From Desulfobacteraceae bacterium UBA5616 (GTDB lineage: Bacteria > Desulfobacterota > Desulfobacteria > Desulfobacterales > UBA5616), in the NCBI GenBank assembly GCA_002423615.1, contig DIKO01000025.1, positions 1 through 64,000 on the forward strand: DNA of 64,000 bases, read 5' to 3'. Below the pieces are notes generated by a model. That model had not been told where the DNA came from and did not search any database. It was given only the letters and a program-made list of their open reading frames with translations. Both the position numbers and the translations under genes were made by a program. Shown here piece by piece: positions 41,663-50,523 of this stretch (its first letter is position 1; each line of letters starts with the position of its first letter).

Positions 41663-44113
41663 ATGGAAAATATCTACCATCGGCCGGTCATTCCTCTTGT
41701 CATTGCCTTTATGGGCGGTTTGATTCTCGGGGACCAGTGGCCGGGCCGGATGATTCCGGTTCTTACGGTTCTGATGGGATCCGCGGGTTTTGTTATCATC
41801 AGGCTTCTTAGAAACAAAGCCTCCCTTGTTTCTCCACTCACCCTTTTTTTTGCCCTGGGATATCTTTCGCTTCAGTTCTGGACAAATCCTTCCTTTCCTT
41901 CCAACCATGTGATCCATTTCACCGACGGCGAACCTGTTGGGATTTCGGGTGTTGTTGCCGGAGAGGCCGAGGTCGAGAACCACCGCATTCAACTGATTCT
42001 GGCCGTCAAGGCCGTGACGACTAATCAGACGACCTTTGAAGCAACCGGGAATATCCGGGTTACACTGATGGGAAACATGCCTGTTCCGCAACCCGGCGAC
42101 ATCCTGAATTTGACCAGTCCCATACGGTCCATTCGCAATTTTGCCAATCCAGGCGGTTTCGACTATGAACGGTTTATGGCGTTTGAAAGGATATGGGGGT
42201 CCGCCTATGCCATGAGCGGCAAGGTGGAAATCAAAAAAACCCACAGGAAAAACAAATCGGGTAAAACCGTTGATGACTGTCGAAACCGGATCCGCGTCCT
42301 CACCGAAAAAGCCGGGAGTCAAAAGGTCGAGGGTATTTTAGAGGCGCTGATTATCGGCGACAAGGCGGGCATTTCCGATGAAACCCGGGAGGCGTTCAAC
42401 CGCACGGGTTTGGGCCACCTTCTGGCTATTTCAGGCCTTCATGTCGGAATCGTCGCTTCCCTTTTCTTTTTGCTGTTTCGATGGGGCCTTTCGTTTGTCC
42501 CTTTTCTGCTGCAAAGGGCGTGGGTCGGCAAATCAGCGGCTGTATTAACCTTTTTTCCCGTTCTTTTTTACGGCCTGATCTCCGGGATGTCCCCCTCCAC
42601 CCAGAGGGCCGTTATCATGACAACCGTGTTCCTCGCGGCCCTTCAGGTCGAAAGGGAACAAAACCTGGTAAACACTCTGGCTGTTTCCGCTCTGGTGATT
42701 CTCGCGGTTTTCCCCCCGGCCTTGTTTTCCGTATCCTTCCAGTTGTCATTTGCCGCCGTGGGCGCCATCGTTCTGGGTCTATCCGTTCTTCCCGAGAGTT
42801 TAAAAAGCAGTCGGGAAACCAGGGTTCTCAACTTGAGAAACCGGTTTTTAAATTTCCTCTGGATATCCCTGTTCGCCATTCTGGGGACACTGCCCCTGAC
42901 CCTGTATTATTTCAACCTCACTTCGATGATCGCGCTTCCGGCCAATTGCCTGGCTATTCCCATTATCGGCTTTCTGGCAGTACCCCTTGGAATCGTATCC
43001 GCTTTCATTTCCCCGGTCAGTGCTTCGGTTTCTGTTCTGGGATTCAAGGCCTGTGTGTTCATCCTGGAGTGGGGCCTGGGGATTATCCATTTCATTTCCG
43101 ACTTTAATTTCGCCGCCGTGACAACCGTTACCCCGAGCATCGTCGAAATGGCCTGCTTTTATCTGCTGATATGGGCCATCTGCGGGTATCGAATATATCC
43201 AGGGGCGAAATGGCTCCTGGCCGCTGTCGCAGTTGTTATGGCTGTGGATACGGGCTACTGGGTCAACCGGCGGCTGCTTCACACCGATTTCCGCGTGACG
43301 GTTCTGGATGTTGGTCAGGGGACCGCATCGGTCCTGGAGTTTCCCAAAGGCTATACCATGCTGATCGATGGGGGAGGTTTTTCCGACAGCGCAACCTTTG
43401 ATGTCGGCAGGAGAATTATAGCGCCTTATCTGTGGCGGAATAAAATCAAGACCGTGGACACCCTGGTTCTTTCTCACCCCGACAGTGATCATTTGAACGG
43501 AATGATCTATATTGCCGAAAATTTCCACGTCAAAAACCTGCTGACCAATAATGAAAGCGCGGAAACAGCGGGATATAAAAAATTGATGGATGTCATCGGG
43601 GAAAAGGGTATTCGCAACCCGCTGTTTCAATCCCTTCCCGGGATGATGACGATTAACGGGGTTGAAATGAGGATTGTGAATCCGCCTCCGGATTTTGATC
43701 CGGAAAGCACACTGGCGAAAATCCGCGGGGACAACAATAATTCCATGGCGATAAAAATGGTGTTCGGGGAAATTTCCGTACTCTTCCCCGGGGACATCGC
43801 CAGGGAGGCAGAAGGTGAAATTCTATCCCGGCACAGGGAAGAACTCGGCTCCGTTGCGATGATTTGCCCCCATCACGGCAGCAGACACTCCAGCACCCCG
43901 GATTTTATTGCGGCAGTCGATCCGGAATGGGTGATTGTCACGGCCGGATGGCGGAACCGGTTTGATTTTCCCCACCCGGATGTTCTGAAAAGATATCAGA
44001 GGCAGGGATGCCGTATTTACCGAACGGACCTGAACGGGGCCGTGAGAATGGTTTCAGACGGCAGGGTTCTCAGGGTCATGCCGACGTTGAACCACGATCC
44101 GGGCACCCTTTAA
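41663..44113 (+). CDS. comEC: ComEC/Rec2-type DNA internalisation channel protein
   Basis: An 816-residue membrane protein. Residues about 1-190 hold the first helices and the OB-like DUF4131 domain, about 225-500 the competence channel helices (LLAISGLHVGIVASLFF, SGMSPSTQRA), and about 545-816 a metallo-beta-lactamase domain (LDVGQGTASVLEF, LSHPDSDHLNG, CPHHGSRHSS). It moves single-stranded DNA across the inner membrane, and the last domain may be a nuclease. The H-x-x-x-D-H motif is present as HPDSDH. No other competence genes are near. Confidence 0.93.
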   Translation: MENIYHRPVIPLVIAFMGGLILGDQWPGRMIPVLTVLMGSAGFVIIRLLRNKASLVSPLTLFFALGYLSLQFWTNPSFPSNHVIHFTDGEPVGISGVVAGEAEVENHRIQLILAVKAVTTNQTTFEATGNIRVTLMGNMPVPQPGDILNLTSPIRSIRNFANPGGFDYERFMAFERIWGSAYAMSGKVEIKKTHRKNKSGKTVDDCRNRIRVLTEKAGSQKVEGILEALIIGDKAGISDETREAFNRTGLGHLLAISGLHVGIVASLFFLLFRWGLSFVPFLLQRAWVGKSAAVLTFFPVLFYGLISGMSPSTQRAVIMTTVFLAALQVEREQNLVNTLAVSALVILAVFPPALFSVSFQLSFAAVGAIVLGLSVLPESLKSSRETRVLNLRNRFLNFLWISLFAILGTLPLTLYYFNLTSMIALPANCLAIPIIGFLAVPLGIVSAFISPVSASVSVLGFKACVFILEWGLGIIHFISDFNFAAVTTVTPSIVEMACFYLLIWAICGYRIYPGAKWLLAAVAVVMAVDTGYWVNRRLLHTDFRVTVLDVGQGTASVLEFPKGYTMLIDGGGFSDSATFDVGRRIIAPYLWRNKIKTVDTLVLSHPDSDHLNGMIYIAENFHVKNLLTNNESAETAGYKKLMDVIGEKGIRNPLFQSLPGMMTINGVEMRIVNPPPDFDPESTLAKIRGDNNNSMAIKMVFGEISVLFPGDIAREAEGEILSRHREELGSVAMICPHHGSRHSSTPDFIAAVDPEWVIVTAGWRNRFDFPHPDVLKRYQRQGCRIYRTDLNGAVRMVSDGRVLRVMPTLNHDPGTL

Positions 44114-44117
44114 TCTT

Positions 44118-44136
44118 CGGTTCTTAACCGGTTTTT
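44118..44136 (+). terminator. Short intrinsic terminator after comEC
   Basis: CGGTT and AACCG pair around a three-base loop and are followed by G and five T. A second, longer pairing (TCTTCG with CGAAGA) encloses it. Confidence 0.4.
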
Positions 44137-44161
44137 CGAAGACGGAGGTATCTTGCGGGAA

Positions 44162-44677
44162 CTATGATCCCGGCATGCTTTTTTTGGCCGGGCCATAAAT
44201 TCCGATGAGCCGGGCCACATCGATGGTATTGTATAATATGGCGCCGGCTATTTCGGCAAAATCCGGATTCGGTGACAGGTCTGGTTCGCCTTTCAGCGCA
44301 AACAGCATGAACGTGTATCTGTGGGGAGCATCCGGCGGCCACGGCCCTCCGTAGTGACTTCCGTAACCCGGCATACCGAAGTTTACAAAATCCGTTTTAA
44401 ATTCCTTGCTTCCGGCAGGCATATTCCCCGGGCTGGCGCCCTCGGGAAGTTCGCGCACCGAACCCGGGATACAGGCCATCCAGTGTACAAAACCCCTTCC
44501 CAGGTTATCGCGGTACTGACCGGGTATATCCTGGTCGGTCATCACCAGAAAGAAGCACCTGGTGCCATCCGGAGCGTTTTCCCATTTAAGGGGCGGAGAG
44601 ATTAAATTATCCTCGACGTATTGATCGGGAATGACTTGACCGTCTTCAAAAGCCTGTGAACTCAAGGTGAACATCAT
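44162..44677 (-). CDS. YbhB/YbcL family (PEBP-like) protein
   Basis: A 171-residue phosphatidylethanolamine-binding-protein fold. The motifs SPPLKWENAPDGTRCF and GYGSHYGGPWPPDAPHRYTF match the bacterial PEBP family, whose anion-binding site uses the D-x-D-x-P and G-x-R/H segments (here VMTDQDIPGQ). The start MMFTLSSQAFEDG at 44677 follows AAAGGAGC. No signal peptide is seen. The function of this family in bacteria is unknown. Confidence 0.88.
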   Translation of the reverse strand: MMFTLSSQAFEDGQVIPDQYVEDNLISPPLKWENAPDGTRCFFLVMTDQDIPGQYRDNLGRGFVHWMACIPGSVRELPEGASPGNMPAGSKEFKTDFVNFGMPGYGSHYGGPWPPDAPHRYTFMLFALKGEPDLSPNPDFAEIAGAILYNTIDVARLIGIYGPAKKSMPGS

Positions 44678-44814
44678 CACTGCTCCTTTGCTTTGCCTGT
44701 TTTGAAAAAAAACACCGATATCGGCAAAAAACATTCAACCATAAAGGCCTCTATCAAAAGCTGCGCCTAAAATCAACTATTTTCATTTTCCGTTAAAGCC
44801 CGGGCAGGGTGTTA

Positions 44815-45978
44815 TCATACCAGGATTTCCGCGATATCCCTCACTTTGATCCGGTTCTCAAGCCCCTCTACTTTCACGGCATCCTCCAGCATGGTCAGAC
44901 AGTTCGGGCAGGCCACAGCCAGGATGCCGGCGCCGGTTGCGGCTGCTTCCCGGGCCCTGATGCGGGCCGGGCTTTCTTCGCTTCCCCCGAGAAGGTCCGT
45001 ATAAAAATTCCCCCCGCCGCAACATGCGGCGCCCTTTTTGTTCCGCGGCATTTCCACCAGGGTTAAACCGGGGAGGGATTTTAAAATGTTTCTCGGGGCA
45101 TTGTACTCCTGATTCCACCGGCCTAAAAAGCAAGGGTCGTGGAAGGTGATCTTTTCTTCTTCGTCAGGACCGCTCACACCCCTGACTCTCTTCTTTTTTA
45201 TCAGGTCGGCCAGGATCTGGGTATAGTGAAAGACTTCGAAATCACCGTGAAACCGGGGGTAGCTGTTTTTCATGGCATTGTAGGAATGGGGGGACAGGGT
45301 GATGATTTTGTTGACGCCCGCTTTCTTGAACTGCCGGATATTCTTTTCGGCCACGGACTCAAACAGGGCGTCTTCCCCCAAAAGATCCACTTCATTTCCG
45401 TCGGTGACTTCCTTTTCTCCCAGAACGCCGAAAGACACCCCGGAATTCGTCAGAACATCGCCCAATGCCCTGGCCGCAGATTGGGCCCGGGTGTCAAACG
45501 ACCCTTCACATCCCACATAGTAGAGAAATTCCTGGCCCTGGTATGCCGGATAGGATTTTCCTTCCATCCATCCGGTTCGGCGTCCGGCTGAAATGCCGTA
45601 GGGATTTCCGTGGAGCTGGACATTGTTCAGAAATTTTTTAACACCCCGCGGCACAAGGCCCATCTCGACCATTTCATTTTTGGCCGCCGTCACCATGTTG
45701 ACGATATCCTCATTGAAACTGAGCGGGCATTTTTCAACACAATTTTTGCAGGCGGCGCAGGAATAGACGATATCCGCCAAGTGCTCCGACCATTCCAGTT
45801 CGCCGTTGACCCAGGCCCGAATCAGCCACAATCGCCCTCCGGCCGAGTAACTCTCCAGGCGGAAGCGGGCATAAGCAGGGCAGTTGGTCACATCGCTCCA
45901 GTCCGTGGGGAATTTGCAGTACCCGCACCGGAAGCACCGGTGAATGACGTCGTTGTATTGATATTCGGCAAGGGCCAT
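44815..45978 (-). CDS. CCG-domain iron-sulfur oxidoreductase (GlcF/HdrD-like)
   Basis: A 387-residue protein. Two [4Fe-4S] motifs lie in the N-terminal third (CFRCGYC with a later CP, and CAACKNCVEKCP). A full CCG domain follows: HDPCFLGR, AACCGGGNF and ACPNCL, the ligands of a non-cubane cluster in HdrB; an earlier half-motif is YVGCEG. It would pass electrons between the FAD-linked oxidase encoded just upstream and a membrane or soluble acceptor. Its ATG overlaps the stop of that gene (TGATG), so they are coupled. Confidence 0.9.
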   Translation of the reverse strand: MALAEYQYNDVIHRCFRCGYCKFPTDWSDVTNCPAYARFRLESYSAGGRLWLIRAWVNGELEWSEHLADIVYSCAACKNCVEKCPLSFNEDIVNMVTAAKNEMVEMGLVPRGVKKFLNNVQLHGNPYGISAGRRTGWMEGKSYPAYQGQEFLYYVGCEGSFDTRAQSAARALGDVLTNSGVSFGVLGEKEVTDGNEVDLLGEDALFESVAEKNIRQFKKAGVNKIITLSPHSYNAMKNSYPRFHGDFEVFHYTQILADLIKKKRVRGVSGPDEEEKITFHDPCFLGRWNQEYNAPRNILKSLPGLTLVEMPRNKKGAACCGGGNFYTDLLGGSEESPARIRAREAAATGAGILAVACPNCLTMLEDAVKVEGLENRIKVRDIAEILV

Positions 45979-47336
45979 CAGTCCACCTCCCAGTTTCCGG
46001 GGTTCATGATGTTGTTGGGATCGAGCAGAAGTTTGATCTTTTTCATCAATGAAAGGGTGTTTACATCCATTTTGGCCAGCAACAGTTCCTGGCCGAAAAC
46101 AGCCGGTTTCCAGATAACGCCTCCCAGATCCATGACGATGTTGTCGGTTTCATGCAATGCTTCCCGGGCGTGGCGGACGGTTTTCTCATCGGCCCTGTTG
46201 AATGCATAGGACCATGAAAACATCATGGCATGGCCGCAGCCGATGACACGCCCCAGGATGGTGTAAGGGATATGGTGCCGTGTGGAAATTTCGGCTCCCC
46301 GGCGGTAGCACTCCGGATAGGCGGATACCGGCATGATGGACCCCACATATTCGAACCCGCCCCCTTTTTTCCAGTCTGCTGATTTGCTGACCTGGGGCCG
46401 CTGAATGGCCTGGGATACCGCCGCAATGCCGCCGACGCCCGATTCGATGTATTTCGCCAGCTTGACTTCAAAGATCAGCCGGCGTTTCAGTTCGATTTCC
46501 GCTTCCGAATCGCCGGTGACGTTGATGCTGACATGATGGAGCCGGTCTGAAAAGGGCGGAATCGCCGAACTGAAGGCCACCAGGTCCTCGGTCAGTCCCA
46601 GGTGGGTCAATTCGTATAGGATTTCCGGTATGAGGTTCTCATCCTCCACCACGAAAATTTCCATTTCCCTGAATTTCTTGTAGGGAAACAGCCTCAGCGA
46701 TACCTTGGTGATGATGCCGGTGGCACCGTTCCACCCCAGGAAAAGACCCACATCGGGGAGGGGATGGAGGGTGAACCAGCCGGCCCCCACGGCGCAGGAC
46801 CCGAATTTGCAGATTTCTCCGGTAGGCAGGACGATTTCCATGCCGTTGATCATATCGGTGTTGAACCCGTAAGGATGTGCCAGGTCTCCCTGACCGTGGA
46901 TGGCCAGGTTCCCTCCGATGGTGGCGGCCGGGGGTGCTCCGGGTTCCGAGTGCATCAGATGGGGATGTTGATTGTGGAGGTAGGCGGTAAGTTTGCCATG
47001 AGAGACGCCGGCCTCCACAACCGCATAACGGCCCTTTTCATTGACCTCGATAATCCTGTCCATTCGCTTCAGATCAAGAGCGATGCCACCCTTGAGGGGG
47101 AGGGCGAGACCGGCCAGGGACATCCCGCCGCCGAGGGGGACCACGGGGACTTTTTCCCGGTTGGCGAGCTTCAGGATTTCAGCGACCTGTTCGGCGGTTT
47201 TGGGCGCTGCCACATAGTCCGGCCATTTCGGTTCCGAAGTGCCCAGATCCTTGGAGTAGGTGAAAAGCTCCTCCCGCCGGAAAGATGCATATCCCTCTCC
47301 GACGATGTGAACGAGGGACGGGTAAATGGTATCCAT
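45978..47336 (-). CDS. FAD-linked oxidase, GlcD/D-lactate dehydrogenase type
   Basis: A 452-residue vanillyl-alcohol-oxidase-family flavoprotein. The PP-loop region reads VVPLGGGMSLAGLALPLKGG, and HSEPGAPPAATIGGNLAIHGQG is the FAD pyrophosphate site. The C-terminus ends with MKKIKLLLDPNNIMNPGNW, the family signature. Such enzymes oxidise 2-hydroxy acids (glycolate, D-lactate or longer). Two CCG-type iron-sulfur proteins flank it in the operon, as in LldE- or GlcDF-like complexes. The substrate is unknown. Confidence 0.92.
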   Translation of the reverse strand: MDTIYPSLVHIVGEGYASFRREELFTYSKDLGTSEPKWPDYVAAPKTAEQVAEILKLANREKVPVVPLGGGMSLAGLALPLKGGIALDLKRMDRIIEVNEKGRYAVVEAGVSHGKLTAYLHNQHPHLMHSEPGAPPAATIGGNLAIHGQGDLAHPYGFNTDMINGMEIVLPTGEICKFGSCAVGAGWFTLHPLPDVGLFLGWNGATGIITKVSLRLFPYKKFREMEIFVVEDENLIPEILYELTHLGLTEDLVAFSSAIPPFSDRLHHVSINVTGDSEAEIELKRRLIFEVKLAKYIESGVGGIAAVSQAIQRPQVSKSADWKKGGGFEYVGSIMPVSAYPECYRRGAEISTRHHIPYTILGRVIGCGHAMMFSWSYAFNRADEKTVRHAREALHETDNIVMDLGGVIWKPAVFGQELLLAKMDVNTLSLMKKIKLLLDPNNIMNPGNWEVD

Positions 47337-47349
47337 GGGTTTTCCTCCG

Positions 47350-48390
47350 CTAAGATGCTTTTTCGCCGATAGCCAGGCGACAGAGATCGCTCATGAACAG
47401 CGGCATCAGACCGTTTTGGGCGACTTTTTGGCCTAAGGTGTCCACGCATGCAGGGCAGTTGAAAACGCAAACCTCGGCCCCTGCCTTTTTCATATCGTCA
47501 ATATTTTTTTCCTGCAGCTCCAGGGCCAGGCGGCGGCTTCCCTTTCGTTTCTGCCCCAGGATCGTTCCTCCGCAGCACAGGGCCTTTTTGCCGACATATT
47601 CCCGGGGTACGTGCTCCACACCGATCAAATCGAAAATCTTGTCCACATATGGATATTTGTCCGGAGACAACCGGGACGAGCAGGGCCTCTGATAAGCGAC
47701 CTTGAGATTCAGCGGCCGGATGTCGCTTTTAAGTTCCAAAAGCCGGTTGTACAGATATTCGAAGAGGTGAATGGATTTGAATGGTACATCAATGCCGAAC
47801 GCCGGGGCGTATGAGGTGTAGGTTCCGTAGCATTCATCATGAAAGTGGACAACCTCGTCCACCTTGTGAGCGGCAATGGTCCGGATGATCTTCCCAAGCC
47901 GGTCGTTGATCACGGAAATCCGTCCGAAATGAAGGTACATGAGCTGGCAGAAATAATGGAACATCTTTCTCGAATCCGTGGACATCAGGGTGAGATTTTC
48001 AAAGAGCCGTCCCTGGGTGAATCTGGAAAGGTTGCTGAAAACACCGAGGTTGAGCGCCGTCCCTTTTATTTCCGAAATCTCGGGTTCTCCCCGGAAGGGA
48101 ATGCCCATCTGGACCCCGCGTTTGACCAGGGGATCAGGCAGAGGAAGAATGTTGAGTTCTTCCTGCCGCTGGACTATGAGATAAAAGGGATGATTGCCCC
48201 TCCGGCAGTATTCCTCGCAGGCGTAACAGGTGGCGCAGTCATGCAGCACAAAGGAATCCTCGCCGTTGATGATTTTGCGTATCTCGGTTTCAGCCGTGCC
48301 CGGATCGATGTCCATGTACTGGCATTGGGTCAGGCAGTCGTTTGTGTCGCAGGAAAAGCACTTGCTTTCGTCAAATTGCAGCTTAAACAT
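47350..48390 (-). CDS. Iron-sulfur protein with two [4Fe-4S] sites and CCG domain
   Basis: A 346-residue protein. The N-terminus holds CFSCDTNDCLTQC and CATCYACEEYC, two cubane sites. The rest is an HdrB-like part with HDECYGTY, RPCSSR, LCCGGTILG and NCPACV, so it may carry one non-cubane cluster. It starts with a GGGAGG site and lies 13 bases before the FAD-linked oxidase gene. Together with the gene at 44815 it gives this operon two different CCG proteins, which suggests a multi-branch electron-transfer complex. Confidence 0.88.
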   Translation of the reverse strand: MFKLQFDESKCFSCDTNDCLTQCQYMDIDPGTAETEIRKIINGEDSFVLHDCATCYACEEYCRRGNHPFYLIVQRQEELNILPLPDPLVKRGVQMGIPFRGEPEISEIKGTALNLGVFSNLSRFTQGRLFENLTLMSTDSRKMFHYFCQLMYLHFGRISVINDRLGKIIRTIAAHKVDEVVHFHDECYGTYTSYAPAFGIDVPFKSIHLFEYLYNRLLELKSDIRPLNLKVAYQRPCSSRLSPDKYPYVDKIFDLIGVEHVPREYVGKKALCCGGTILGQKRKGSRRLALELQEKNIDDMKKAGAEVCVFNCPACVDTLGQKVAQNGLMPLFMSDLCRLAIGEKAS

Positions 48391-48434
48391 GGAAACCTCC
48401 CTGGCTGTTTATCAGGAACCGATTTTTGTGCCGG

Positions 48435-49361
48435 TCAGGCAATGCCCAGCAGTTTTTGCGCGTTTCCGCCAAGAATGGCGGCGACTTCGTCCTCGGTAAA
48501 GAAAATTCCGTCCGGGGCTTGTTTGGGCAGATCGCGGATGAGGTCGATCCAGTCTTTCGCGGGACGGATGACCCTCACGATGGGGTCGTCCGTGCCGAAG
48601 AGAATCTTTTGAACACCCACAAAATCGATGATATCCCTGAGTTCCCGGCAGAAAAGACCGTATGAACTCATTGCATAGGTATCCCACATGGCAAGGTCCC
48701 CATAAAGATTGGGCTGGTGAGCCGCCAGGGAAGCCCAGGGCCGCCAGTTGATCAGCCCCATGTGAGCGGCGATCACCCTCACTTCAGGAAAATCCACCCC
48801 GATGTCCCCAAGGAGCAGCGGGTCGGAAAACTTTACTCTGGATGGAGGTCCCAGGGGGCCGGTGTGGGTGAGAAGAATGCCCTTGTTGGCTGCCAGAAAT
48901 TCAATAAGCCTGTAGGATTCCGGACCGGAAGGATTATAGCCGTAGTCCGGATGGTATTTGAGGCCCTTCATCCCGAACTCCTCAAAGCATCGTTTGAGCA
49001 GATCCGGGGCATTCGCCCGCCGGGGATCCACACCGGCAAGGGCCATGACCCGATCCGGAAATTTCCGGGCCACGGCCCCGACCATTTGGTTCTGCATCAG
49101 CACCATGTCTTGGGTGACCATGTCGCTGGATGCATTGTCCACGGCGCAGATAACGGTAAAGTCGATTCCCGAGGCATCCATGGCGGCGATGAGCTTTTCG
49201 CCGTCGGGATCAGGCCAGTATTCCCTGGCCCTGGCCATAAGTTCGGCCATGTCCACGTTAATGCCGATGAGTTTGGCGGCCCGGATAGGGTCTTCCAGGA
49301 CGCCTGGAATCATTTCTTCCGGAATAAATGGGATTTGATGGTAATGAACGTCGATAATCAT
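48435..49361 (-). CDS. Amidohydrolase 2-family metal-dependent hydrolase or decarboxylase
   Basis: A 308-residue TIM-barrel protein. The N-terminal D-V-H-Y-H gives the first metal ligands, VIAAHMG the third His, LTHTGP a further His and FGTDDP the catalytic Asp. Family members hydrolyse lactones or decarboxylate aromatic and unsaturated acids (ACMSD type). It is the first gene of the operon with the FAD-linked oxidase and CCG proteins, 44 bases apart, and has a GGGAGG site. It may make the hydroxy acid that the oxidase uses; this is inference. Confidence 0.88.
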   Translation of the reverse strand: MIIDVHYHQIPFIPEEMIPGVLEDPIRAAKLIGINVDMAELMARAREYWPDPDGEKLIAAMDASGIDFTVICAVDNASSDMVTQDMVLMQNQMVGAVARKFPDRVMALAGVDPRRANAPDLLKRCFEEFGMKGLKYHPDYGYNPSGPESYRLIEFLAANKGILLTHTGPLGPPSRVKFSDPLLLGDIGVDFPEVRVIAAHMGLINWRPWASLAAHQPNLYGDLAMWDTYAMSSYGLFCRELRDIIDFVGVQKILFGTDDPIVRVIRPAKDWIDLIRDLPKQAPDGIFFTEDEVAAILGGNAQKLLGIA

Positions 49362-49502
49362 GAAAAACCTCCCGTGTTAAGAGACTTTTTCATCGGGTCG
49401 CTGGGATATTCTCGCGCAGTTTCAAGGTGACGCATCTCCAGCCCTCTTAAAGGATTTGGCGGGAGTTGAAAAGGAACGGCTGTTTGTAATGTGGTAGGCT
49501 GA

Positions 49503-49531
49503 ACCCTAAGACGGTCCGGAGTTAAAGTCAA
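49503..49531 (-). promoter_or_regulatory. Candidate promoter of the amidohydrolase operon
   Basis: On the minus strand TTGACT (49531-49526) and TAGGGT (49508-49503) are 17 bases apart. The -35 box is good and the -10 box poor. Confidence 0.33.
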
Positions 49532-49561
49532 GATAAAAAAGGGAAGACGTGGATCCTGCTG

Positions 49562-49590
49562 TTGACACCCCATTTGGATATTGCTATGAA
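49562..49590 (+). promoter_or_regulatory. Candidate sigma-70 promoter of the ferredoxin-domain gene
   Basis: TTGACA is perfect, the spacer is 17 bases and the -10 box is TATGAA (four of six). The predicted start point near 49597 leaves a leader of about 75 bases with short inverted repeats. Confidence 0.55.
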
Positions 49591-49671
49591 TTTTACCTGT
49601 CCGAATCCATTGCGGACGGTTTGTAACGGACCGCCGTCTACACATTGCCCATCCACAACTCAGGAGGAACC

Positions 49672-50514
49672 ATGCCCATCCCCGACGCTTTAATACCCTT
49701 TGCGGAGCACTTCGGACTTCAGGATTCCGAAACACTGGCCAGGATTTTCGGCATGTTATACGACCATGAGGACGACCTGGCCCTGATACCGGCTCTGCCG
49801 GGGAAGGTGAAAGAGGTTTCCGCCAAAACCGGAATTCCGGAGGAAAGGGTCAAGGACGAGCTGTATCGCCTTGCCCTTAAGGGAGCTGTCATGAAGATGC
49901 CTTCGGGGGAGTTCGTGCTGCCCGACATCCTGTTGGAGTTGAGAGATTTTTCCGCCATCTGGCCGGAAGCGCCCCTCATTACCACGGTTCCGTGCCCCTG
50001 CCGGCTTCAGGCCCGGATCGCCGGGAAAAGGCCATCGGAATGTCCGGCGGGGGAAAAATCATTCTGCCTGCAGACGGGCGGGATGGCCCAGGCACTGGTG
50101 AACCGGGGGATCGCCACCGTGCTGTCCACGGAGGAAGCTCTGATCCGAATCGATGAGGCTGCTGGCGCGGGGCTTGTGCACAATGTCACTGATTTTGCAG
50201 ATGATTTCGAAACCGCCAGCCGGGTGGGCATGTCCATCTGTAACTGCTGTCCCTGCTGCTGCATTCTGTTGTATTCCGTTTATCAGGGATTTCCGGAGAT
50301 CCTGGGTAACTCGGGGTACCGGCCGGTGTTGAATCCGGATGCCTGCATCGGCTGCGGCGAATGTGCAGAGCACTGCCCGTTTCATGCCGTTTCCATGGAT
50401 GAAATCGCTTTTGTAAACACGGAAAAATGCCTGGGCTGCGGGAACTGCGCCCTCATATGCCCGGAACAGGCCTTTACCATGGAAAAGATGGAAACCCCAC
50501 CGGTCCATTTTTAA
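49672..50514 (+). CDS. Cysteine-rich ferredoxin-domain protein with N-terminal helical domain
   Basis: A 280-residue protein. The first 90 residues look like a helical winged-helix-like module. The middle holds scattered Cys (PCPCRLQ, ECPAG, FCLQ) and the run CNCCPCCC near residue 200. The C-terminus has two classic [4Fe-4S] motifs, CIGCGECAEHCP and CLGCGNCALICP. The dense central cysteines may bind an unusual cluster or metal. ATG 49672 follows AGGAGG. It converges on the selenoprotein gene with only nine bases between stops. Proteins of this layout are frequent in sulfate reducers, as I recall, but have no known role. Confidence 0.82.
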   Translation: MPIPDALIPFAEHFGLQDSETLARIFGMLYDHEDDLALIPALPGKVKEVSAKTGIPEERVKDELYRLALKGAVMKMPSGEFVLPDILLELRDFSAIWPEAPLITTVPCPCRLQARIAGKRPSECPAGEKSFCLQTGGMAQALVNRGIATVLSTEEALIRIDEAAGAGLVHNVTDFADDFETASRVGMSICNCCPCCCILLYSVYQGFPEILGNSGYRPVLNPDACIGCGECAEHCPFHAVSMDEIAFVNTEKCLGCGNCALICPEQAFTMEKMETPPVHF

Positions 50515-50523
50515 GAGAGAAGT

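Larger units (their letters stand above)
49362..49671. other. Intergenic region between divergent amidohydrolase and ferredoxin genes
   Basis: No gene is seen. It holds a promoter candidate in each direction (49503-49531 minus, 49562-49590 plus), and short inverted repeats (GTCCG with CGGAC near 49600-49616, GACGG with CCGTC near 49615-49638) between the plus promoter and the next gene. Confidence 0.55.
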
